From Rhizobacter sp. (lineage in GTDB: Bacteria; Pseudomonadota; Gammaproteobacteria; Burkholderiales; Burkholderiaceae_C), in assembly GCA_025351675.1 (NCBI GenBank), contig JANXVK010000400.1, forward strand, positions 1 to 5,842: a DNA stretch of 5,842 nucleotides, given 5' to 3'. Below the pieces are notes generated by a model. The model saw only the letters and a program-made list of their open reading frames with translations. It searched no databases and was not told where the DNA came from. Positions 1 to 5,842 of the stretch are shown here, piece by piece; the stretch's first letter is position 1; the number at the start of each line of letters is the position of its first letter. Made by a program: the position numbers and the translations under genes.

Positions 1-628
1 CACCGGGCAGGCGCTGAACCCGCTGCTGAAGAGCAAGATCATGCCGATCCTGTCGAACAACTGCGTGACGCGCCTGTTGACCGAGGCCGAAGTCGCGGCC
101 TGCAACTTCCGGTCGGAGACCTTTCTGACCGACACGCGCACGCTGCGCTTCTACTACCGGCTGCTGAAAGACGCCGACGGGCATCGCCTGCAAATCGGCA
201 GCCGCAGCGCGGTTGCTGGCGCCGATGCCGAAGACCCAGTCCACCTGAAACTGCTGACCGACGCGATCGCGCGCAAGTTCCCGCCGCTCGCCGGCATCGC
301 GATCGAGTACTCGTGGTGGGGCTGGGTCGACGTGAGCCACGACATGATGCCGCGCATCGCGCGGCCCGATCCGTCTCAAAGTGTCTGGTACGCCGTGGGC
401 TTCGGCGGCAACGGCGTGTCGTTCTCGACCTGGGCCGGCAAGCGATTGGCCGAACGCGTTGTGGGCAAAGACGCCGGCCGCGAAGTCTTCAGGCTGCCGA
501 TCTACAACTCGCCCTTGCCTTACCCGAACGTGCTCGGCCTCGTCGAATCACCGGCGTTCGCGCCGTTCCGCCGCTTCGGCCAGCGCTTTCTCTACAAGTG
601 GTACTGGCTCCGCGACGAGAAGCTGTGA
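1..628 (+). CDS. FAD-dependent oxidoreductase, DAO family (C-terminal part, 5' end outside window)
   Basis: The reading frame is open from the left edge (first full codon at 2) to TGA at 626-628, giving the last 208 residues. The ATG at 41 is an internal Met, because the frame continues upstream of it with family-like sequence. Visible features, numbered from the first full codon, are the strand DTRTLRFYYRL (44-54) followed by QIGSR (64-68), matching the substrate-domain 'R-x-x-Y/F-x-R-L ... GGR' region of DAO-fold amine and amino-acid oxidases. Further on is GFGGNGVSFSTWAGKRLA (133-150), the conserved C-terminal 'G-x-G-G/N-G-V-x-x-x-T-x-A-G' stretch that closes over the flavin. Relatives oxidise amino acids, sarcosine-like N-methyl amino acids or gamma-glutamylputrescine, producing an imine and, in oxidases, hydrogen peroxide; the substrate here is unknown. 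The N-terminal GxGxxG nucleotide-binding motif should lie upstream. It is followed by the 141-bp gap and the transporter operon on the same strand, so a shared pathway is possible. Family assignment is firm; specificity is not. Confidence 0.88.
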   Translation, partial: TGQALNPLLKSKIMPILSNNCVTRLLTEAEVAACNFRSETFLTDTRTLRFYYRLLKDADGHRLQIGSRSAVAGADAEDPVHLKLLTDAIARKFPPLAGIAIEYSWWGWVDVSHDMMPRIARPDPSQSVWYAVGFGGNGVSFSTWAGKRLAERVVGKDAGREVFRLPIYNSPLPYPNVLGLVESPAFAPFRRFGQRFLYKWYWLRDEKL

Positions 629-638
629 GGCGAAACGC

Positions 639-657
639 GGGCCAGCCGCGCTGGCCC
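639..657 (+). terminator. GC-rich hairpin after the oxidoreductase gene (possible terminator, no T-tract)
   Basis: GGGCCAGC (639-646) and GCTGGCCC (650-657) are perfect 8-bp inverted repeats separated by a 3-nt loop (CGC), starting 10 nt after the TGA of the oxidoreductase gene. Position suggests a 3'-end structure. No run of T follows (the next bases are CATCGAAAGG), so it is not a canonical intrinsic terminator. It may protect the mRNA 3' end, help Rho-dependent termination, or only attenuate read-through into the transporter operon. An overlapping alternative stem, CGCGG (636-640) with CCGCG (646-650), is also possible. Confidence 0.45.
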
Positions 658-683
658 CATCGAAAGGCCGGATCTGGCCCCAT
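651..683 (+). repeat. 10-bp direct repeat CTGGCCCCAT, two copies
   Basis: CTGGCCCCAT occurs at 651-660 and again at 674-683, 23 bp apart start to start, in the gap between the oxidoreductase and the binding-protein gene. The first copy forms the 3' arm of the hairpin at 639-657. The second copy could pair with the same 5' arm (GGGCCAG, 639-645), so two mutually exclusive RNA structures are possible. No function is known; a 10-bp exact repeat of GC-rich sequence could also be chance. Confidence 0.5.
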
Positions 684-703
684 GGTTCGGCATGTCGCTT
701 GCG

Positions 704-720
704 TGTTTACTTCGTTGACA
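704..720. promoter_or_regulatory. Candidate operator: TGT-N11-ACA dyad overlapping the -35 box
   Basis: TGTTTACTTCGTTGACA is an imperfect inverted repeat: TGTTTAC (704-710) and GTTGACA (714-720) pair at 5 of 7 positions around the central TTC. TGT...ACA dyads of this size are typical half-site layouts for dimeric helix-turn-helix regulators. Because the right arm contains the TTGACA hexamer, a bound protein would be expected to block RNA polymerase. No regulator gene lies in the window, so the binding protein is unknown. Confidence 0.3.
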
Positions 721-743
721 GTGTTTGCCCAATCGCCGATCGT
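715..743 (+). promoter_or_regulatory. Candidate sigma-70 promoter for the ABC transporter operon
   Basis: TTGACA at 715-720 is an exact match to the -35 consensus. With a 17-bp spacer the -10 position is GATCGT (738-743), which matches TATAAT at only three of six bases. The -10 element is therefore weak and the promoter may need an activator. It is well placed, about 30 bp upstream of the preferred start codon at 770, and is the only obvious -35 box in the 141-bp gap. The assignment rests on the -35 box and position. Confidence 0.4.
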
Positions 744-758
744 GCGGCATGTACCTCT

Positions 759-762
759 GGAG
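759..762 (+). promoter_or_regulatory. Ribosome binding site that fixes the binding-protein start at 770
   Basis: GGAG at 759-762 lies 7 nt before the ATG at 770. The frame stays open upstream to a TTG at 725 and has another ATG at 749, but neither has a purine-rich site at suitable distance. The start at 770 also puts a clean signal peptide at the protein N-terminus, so it is preferred. Confidence 0.75.
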
Positions 763-769
763 TTCTTCG

Positions 770-2368
770 ATGCTGAGTTTTGTCTTCAATCGCCGCCGCC
801 TGCTCGCGACCACCTTGATCGCCGCGGCCGCTTCCAGCGTGACCCTGCCCGCCTCCGCGCAGGAGCAACCGAAACGTGGCGGCACGCTCGTGATCGGCAG
901 CACGCAGGTGCCGCGGCACCTGAACGGCGGCGTGCAGTCGGGCATCGCCACCGCGGTGCCGTCGACGCAGGTGTTTGCGAGCCCGCTGCGCTTCGACGAC
1001 AAGTGGAACGCGCAGCCCTACCTCGCTGAAACCTGGAAGCTCGCCGACGACGGCAAGAGCCTGACCTTGAACCTGCGCAAGAACGCGGTCTTCCACGACG
1101 GCAAGCCAATCACCTCGGCCGACGTCGCGTTCTCGATCATGGCGATCAAGGCGAACCACCCGTTCCAGACCATGCTCGCACCGGTCGAGAAGGTCGACAC
1201 GCCCGATGCGTACACCGCGATCATCCGGATGAGCGTGCCGCACCCGGCGATCGTGCTGGCGATGAGCCCGGCGCTGTGCCCGATCATGCCCAAACACATC
1301 TACGGTGACGGGCAAGACCTGAAGAACCATCCGCGCAACGGCACCGACGTGGTCGGCTCCGGCCCGTTCAAGGTGACCGAGTTCAAGCCGAGCCAGCGCA
1401 TCGTGCTGGAGCGCTTCGACAAGTTCTTCCTGCCGAACAAGCCCTACCTCGACAAGGTGATCCTGACGATCTCGCCCGATGCGGCCAGCCTGATCCTCGG
1501 CCTCGAGCGTGGCGACATCCAGATGCTGCCGTTCCTGACCCTGCCGACCGACCTGAAACGTCTGGGAGCCGACAAGAACGTGACGCTGACGCCGAAGGGC
1601 TACGAAGGCATCGGCCCGCTGAACTGGCTCGCGTTCAACACCGCGAAAAAGCCGCTCAACGACGTGAACGTCCGCAAGGCGATCGCCCACGCGATCGACA
1701 AGAACTTCATCACCAAGGCGCTGATGGGTGGCTTCGCGCAGCCGGCCGACGGGCCGATCGTGCCGAGCAGCCCGTTCGCCGTGACCGACGTGGTGAAGTA
1801 CCCGCTCGACCTGAAAAAGGCCGGCGAGATGCTCGACGCGGCCGGCTACAAGGCCGGTGCCGGTGGCGAGCGCATGAAGCTGACGATCGACTATCTGCCG
1901 GGCGCCGACGACCAGCAGAAGAACGTCGCCGAGTACATCCGCGGCCAGCTGAAGAAGGTCGGCGTCGCGGTCGAGGTGCGTGCCTCGGCCGACTTCCCGT
2001 CCTGGGCCAAGCGCCTGGCGAGCCACGACTTCGACATGTCGATGGACGTGGTCTTCAACTGGGGCGATCCGGTGATCGGCGTGGCCCGCACCTACCTGTC
2101 GACCAACATCAAGCCGATCATCTGGACCAACACCCAGTCGTACAACAACCCGAAGGTCGATGAGTTGCTCAACAGCGCCGGCCAGGTCATCGACCCGGTC
2201 AAGCGCAAGGCTTACTACGCCGCGTTCCAGAAGATCGTCACCGACGAGTTGCCGATCGACTTCATCAACGTGACCCCGTACCACACGGTCGCGAACAAGA
2301 AGGTCGGCAACGTGCCGACGACGATCTGGGGGCCGATGTCGCCGTACGACGAGGTCTACATCAAGTAG
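770..2368 (+). CDS. ABC transporter periplasmic substrate-binding protein, family 5 (DppA/OppA-like)
   Basis: The 532-residue product is close to the usual length of family-5 extracellular solute-binding proteins, which bind peptides, nickel complexes, opines or other amino compounds and deliver them to DppBCDF-type importers. Residues 1-30 form an export signal: a basic n-region with NRRRLL (7-12), a hydrophobic Ala/Leu stretch, and an ASA cleavage site giving a mature start near Q31. The mature protein begins with the typical KRGGTLVIG (35-43). Next come the diagnostic family region W89-K-L-A-D-D-G-K with F108-H-D-G-K and the T115-S-A-D-V-A-F segment, then GSGPF (196-200), the hinge-region N290-T-A-K-K-P-L with V301-R-K-A-I-A-H-A-I-D (to 310), and FNWGDP (429-434), where related proteins carry a ligand-pocket W/D motif. 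The start at 770 is chosen for its GGAG site and signal peptide. Its stop is 6 nt before the first permease gene. The ligand cannot be assigned from sequence. Confidence 0.95.
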   Translation: MLSFVFNRRRLLATTLIAAAASSVTLPASAQEQPKRGGTLVIGSTQVPRHLNGGVQSGIATAVPSTQVFASPLRFDDKWNAQPYLAETWKLADDGKSLTLNLRKNAVFHDGKPITSADVAFSIMAIKANHPFQTMLAPVEKVDTPDAYTAIIRMSVPHPAIVLAMSPALCPIMPKHIYGDGQDLKNHPRNGTDVVGSGPFKVTEFKPSQRIVLERFDKFFLPNKPYLDKVILTISPDAASLILGLERGDIQMLPFLTLPTDLKRLGADKNVTLTPKGYEGIGPLNWLAFNTAKKPLNDVNVRKAIAHAIDKNFITKALMGGFAQPADGPIVPSSPFAVTDVVKYPLDLKKAGEMLDAAGYKAGAGGERMKLTIDYLPGADDQQKNVAEYIRGQLKKVGVAVEVRASADFPSWAKRLASHDFDMSMDVVFNWGDPVIGVARTYLSTNIKPIIWTNTQSYNNPKVDELLNSAGQVIDPVKRKAYYAAFQKIVTDELPIDFINVTPYHTVANKKVGNVPTTIWGPMSPYDEVYIK

Positions 2369-2374
2369 GTCGAG

Positions 2375-3352
2375 ATGAATCTCGCCCGCAGCCTGGCGTC
2401 GCGTGTGCTCCAGGGCTTGGCCTTGGTGCTTGCCGTGGTGGTGCTGAACTTCGTGTTGGTGCACGCCGCGCCGGGCGACCCGGTGGAAACCATCGCCGGC
2501 GCCAGCGGTGGCATGAGCCCTGAGCTGATGGCGCAACTGCGCACCCAGTACGTGCTCGACGAACCGCTGCCGGTGCAGCTCGGCGTCTACCTCGGCAAGG
2601 TCGTGCGCGGCGACCTCGGCTACTCGTACTTCTTCAACCTCCCGGTGGTCTCGATGATCGCCGAGCGCGTGCCCGCCACGCTGCTGCTCGTCATCAGCTC
2701 GGTGCTGCTCGCGTTCGTGGTCGGCACGACGCTGGGCGTGCTGTCGTCGCGCAAGCCGAACGGGCTGCTGTCGCAGTTCATCACGGTGCTGAGCATGGTC
2801 GGCTTCGCGGCACCCGTGTTCTGGATGGGCATCATGCTGGTGATCCTGTTCGCGAGCGTCTTTCCGATCCTGCCGGTGTCAGGCATGCGCGCGGTCGATT
2901 CGAGCGGCGGCGCCAGCGTGAAGGACGTGATCGACGTGCTGTATCACCTGGTGCTCCCGACCTTCACGCTCAGCCTCGTCTACCTCGCGCAGTACAGCCG
3001 CCTGGCGCGTTCGTCGATGCTCGATGTGCTCTGCTCCGATTTCATCCGCACCGCGCGCGCCAAGGGCCTGGCCGACCGCGTGGACATGTACAAGCACGCG
3101 CTGCGCAATGTGCTGCTGCCGGTGGTCACCATTCTCGGCTTGCAGTTCGGCAACGTGATGGCCGGCGCGATCCTGGTCGAGACGGTCTTCAACTGGCCCG
3201 GCCTCGGCCGCCTCGCGTTCGACTCGGTGCTGCGCCGCGACTACCCGACCATCCTCGGTGTGCTGCTGTTCTCGTCGATCGTCGTGATCGTGATGAACAT
3301 CCTGACCGACCTCGCCTACCGGTTGATCGACCCGCGGATCAAGGCGTCATGA
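2375..3352 (+). CDS. ABC transporter permease, DppB/OppB family
   Basis: This 325-residue inner-membrane protein is one half of the transmembrane channel of a peptide-type importer. Hydrophobic segments fall near residues 10-30, 101-123, 134-164, 189-208, 246-270 and 293-315, the six-helix pattern of this family. After helix 1 comes HAAPGDP (30-36), a family hallmark (usually 'PGDP' or 'PGDA'). The periplasmic loop carries LGVYLGKVVRGDLGYSY (69-85), matching the conserved 'W-x-x-x-x-x-GDLG-x-S' region. The cytoplasmic EAA-type coupling loop is DFIRTARAKGL (222-232) leading to LRNVLLP (243-249); it docks onto an ATPase. ETVFNWPGLGRL (269-280) is another strong signature. The gene starts 6 nt after the binding-protein stop, with an AGG overlapping that stop codon as a modest ribosome site, and its TGA overlaps the next ATG by 4 nt. 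Confidence 0.95.
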   Translation: MNLARSLASRVLQGLALVLAVVVLNFVLVHAAPGDPVETIAGASGGMSPELMAQLRTQYVLDEPLPVQLGVYLGKVVRGDLGYSYFFNLPVVSMIAERVPATLLLVISSVLLAFVVGTTLGVLSSRKPNGLLSQFITVLSMVGFAAPVFWMGIMLVILFASVFPILPVSGMRAVDSSGGASVKDVIDVLYHLVLPTFTLSLVYLAQYSRLARSSMLDVLCSDFIRTARAKGLADRVDMYKHALRNVLLPVVTILGLQFGNVMAGAILVETVFNWPGLGRLAFDSVLRRDYPTILGVLLFSSIVVIVMNILTDLAYRLIDPRIKAS

Positions 3353-4250
3353 ACAACACGATGGTTGCACCGCCTGCGGCCGAAGCGCCAGCCAAGGCAC
3401 CACAGAAAGTCGAGCATCCGACGGTCGAGGCCTTGCGCATGTTCGTGCGCAACCCGTCTGCGATCGCCGGGATGGTGATGCTCGCGATCATCCTGCTGGT
3501 ATCGATCGCCGGGCCGTTCGTCTACGCCGCCGACCCGTTCGAGATCAGGACCGCGCCGCTCACGCCGCCGTTCACCGCGGACGCCTGGCTCGGCTCCGAC
3601 TACCTCGGCCGCGACGTGCTGACGACGCTGATCTACGGCGGCCGCGCAACGCTGCTGGTCGGTGCGGTGGCGGCCCTGCTCTCGGTCATCATCGGCATCA
3701 CGCTCGGTGCGATGGCGGGCTACTACGGCGGCAAGGTCGACGCGGTGCTCATGCGCATCACCGAGTTCTTCCAGGTGCTGCCCGCGCTGCTGTTCGCGAT
3801 GGTGGTGGTGACCTTGTTCTCGCCCTCGCTCGTCACCGTCACGCTCGCGATCGGCATCGTCAGCTGGACCGGCACCGCGCGGCTCACGCGCGCCGAGTTC
3901 ATGAAGTTCCGCGGCCTCGAATTCGTTCGCGCCGAGCGCGCGATCGGCGCGAAAGACGCACGCATCATCTGGAAGGTGATCCTGCCGAACGCGCTGCCAC
4001 CGCTGATCGTGTCGGCCACGCTGGCGATCGGCGCGGCGATCCTGTTCGAGGCGGGCTTGTCGTTCCTCGGCCTCGGCGACCCGAACCAGATGAGCTGGGG
4101 CTTGATGATCGGCTCGTCGCGGCAGTACGTGTTGTCGTGCTGGTGGGCCGTTGCCTTCCCGGGCGCGGCGATCTTCCTGACGGTGCTGGCGGTGAGCCTG
4201 ATCGGCGACGGCTTGAACGACGCGCTGAACCCGAAGTTGAGGGAGCGCTG

Positions 4251-4251
<1 letters not shown>
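3349..4251 (+). CDS. ABC transporter permease, DppC/OppC family
   Basis: The 300-residue product is the partner permease and has the length normal for DppC. An Ala/Pro-rich cytoplasmic tail (about residues 5-19) precedes RNPSAIAGMVML (34-45) at the start of helix 1, as in the OppC N-terminal domain. GSDYLGRDVL (82-91) and YGGRATLLVG (96-105) are the classic DppC/OppC signatures ('G-T-D-x-x-G-R-D-x-x-S'). The coupling loop runs from E191-F-V-R-A-E-R-A-I-G to I211-L-P-N (to 214), and EAGLSFLGLGDP (234-245) followed by SWGLMI (249-254) is the family's C-terminal hallmark. The start at 3349 overlaps the previous stop (ATGA), with AAGG at 3341-3344 as a weak ribosome site. A second in-frame ATG at 3361 has no better site. 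The TGA shares one base with the ATG of the ATPase gene. Confidence 0.95.
4239..4245 (+). promoter_or_regulatory. Ribosome binding site fixing the first ATPase start at 4251
   Basis: GAGGGAG at 4239-4245 lies 5 nt before the ATG at 4251. The ATPase frame is open further upstream, inside the permease gene, but codons before 4251 do not encode ATPase-like sequence, whereas MSDPLLKVEDLRVEF begins exactly where this family begins. Confidence 0.75.
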
Positions 4252-5263
<1,012 letters not shown>

Positions 5264-5267
<4 letters not shown>

Positions 5268-5842
5268 ATGCGCCGGCGAAAGCGGACGTGCTGCTGTCGG
5301 TCACCGACCTGAAGGTGCACTTTCCGCGGGCGAAGTCGGGCTGGTTCGGCAAGCCGGACGTGGTGAAGGCGGTCGACGGCGTCTCGTTCGAGGTGCGGCG
5401 CGGCACCACGCTGGCGATCGTCGGTGAATCGGGCTCGGGCAAGACGACGACCGCGCTCGCGGTGATGCGGCTTTCGCCCGTCACCGCCGGCCAGATCCGG
5501 CTCGGCGACACCGACCTCGGTGCGCTCGAAGGCGAGAAGCTGCGGATGGCGCGCAGCCGGCTGCAGATCATTTTTCAGGATCCTTTCTCGTCGCTGAACC
5601 CGCGCGAGCGCGCCGGCGCGGCGGTGCGTGCGCCGCTCGACCTGATGAACGTCGGCACGCCCGAAGAGCGCACGGCCCGCGTCGCCGAGCTCTTCACCGC
5701 CGTCGGCCTGCGGCCCGAACAGCAGCACCTGTTCCCGCATCAGTTCTCGGGCGGGCAACGCCAGCGCATCAACATCGCGCGTGCGCTCGCGACGAATCCC
5801 GAACTCGTCGTCTGCGACGAGCCGGTCTCGGCGCTCGACATC
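5264..5842 (+). CDS. ABC transporter ATP-binding protein, DppF/OppF family (3' end outside window)
   Basis: The frame runs from ATG at 5264 to the last base of the window without a stop, giving the first 193 residues of a protein usually 320-350 long. It starts MNAPAKADVLLSVTDLKVHF and contains the DppF-type segment RAKSGWFGKPDVVKAVDGVSF (from 22), Walker A GESGSGKT (54-61), Q-loop FQDPFSSLNPR (104-114, Q105), signature FSGGQRQR (161-168), Walker B VVCDEP (182-187) and D-loop ALD (190-192). The 'QDPFSSLNPR' and 'EPVSALD' sequences are characteristic of the F-type rather than the D-type subunit. It pairs with the preceding ATPase under the two permeases. The switch histidine and the C-terminal oligopeptide-transporter extension are beyond the window, so intactness cannot be confirmed. 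The gene overlaps the previous one by ATGA. Confidence 0.93.

Larger units (their letters stand above)
685..752 (+). repeat. Near-identical 11-bp direct repeats flanking the candidate promoter
   Basis: GTTCGGCATGT (685-695) and GTGCGGCATGT (742-752) match at 10 of 11 positions and sit on either side of the TTGACA box, 57 bp apart start to start. They could be paired sites for a regulator that contacts both sides of the promoter, but nothing else supports this and chance is possible. Confidence 0.35.

Noticed and set aside
675..690. Possible sigma-54 promoter (TGGCCC-N5-TTCGG)
   Set aside because: The GG at the -24 position is present, but the essential GC at -12 is CG at the required spacing, so it does not meet the consensus.
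725..769. N-terminal extension of the binding protein from TTG 725 or ATG 749
   Set aside because: Neither start has a ribosome site, and the extension would bury the signal peptide behind extra residues. The region overlaps the candidate promoter. The ATG at 770 has GGAG at 7-nt spacing.
313..1029. Open frame on the + strand overlapping the oxidoreductase end, the gap and the binding-protein start
   Set aside because: It is out of frame with both flanking genes, Arg/Ala-rich, and has no domain or convincing ribosome site; it is a GC-driven shadow.
707..2536. 609-codon open frame on the - strand opposite the binding-protein gene
   Set aside because: It lies antisense to a gene with clear family motifs. 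Its translation is a low-complexity mix rich in Arg, His, Asp, Val and Leu with no recognisable domain, as expected for the complement of GC-rich codons.

Overview
The window is about 65% GC by eye, with codon use strongly biased to G or C in third positions, short intergenic gaps and proteobacterial-type protein families. It looks like a piece of chromosome from a high-GC proteobacterium, most plausibly a betaproteobacterium of the order Burkholderiales. That placement is inferred from protein flavour and composition, not from a marker gene. All real genes lie on the + strand. There are no RNA genes, insertion sequences, CRISPR arrays or phage genes.

Layout: (1) Positions 1-628 hold the C-terminal 208 codons of an FAD-dependent amino-acid/amine oxidoreductase of the DAO fold; its N-terminal FAD-binding part lies upstream of the window. 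(2) Positions 629-769 are the only real intergenic gap (141 bp). It carries a strong GC hairpin just after the oxidoreductase stop codon, a 10-bp direct repeat that allows alternative pairing, a consensus TTGACA -35 box inside a TGT-N11-ACA dyad, and a good ribosome binding site for the next gene. (3) Positions 770-5842 are a tightly packed five-gene ABC importer operon of the peptide/nickel/opine type (PepT family). It encodes a periplasmic family-5 solute-binding protein, a DppB-like permease, a DppC-like permease, a DppD-like ATPase and a DppF-like ATPase cut off by the window end. The successive junctions are a 6-nt gap, a 4-nt ATGA overlap, a 1-nt TGATG overlap and a 4-nt ATGA overlap, so translation is probably coupled.

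The products form a complete importer: the binding protein captures a ligand in the periplasm, the two permeases form the heterodimeric channel, and the two ATPases power transport. The substrate cannot be read from the sequence; dipeptides, oligopeptides, opine-like amino-acid conjugates or other amino compounds all fit the family. The upstream oxidoreductase on the same strand suggests, but does not prove, that the locus imports and oxidises an amino acid, amine or N-substituted amino acid.

This is essentially an ordinary transporter locus. I found no evidence of a novel system. The points most worth a second look are the control elements in the 141-bp gap, the twin-arginine-like signal on the binding protein, the four-cysteine iron-sulfur-type motif in the first ATPase, and the oxidase-transporter pairing.
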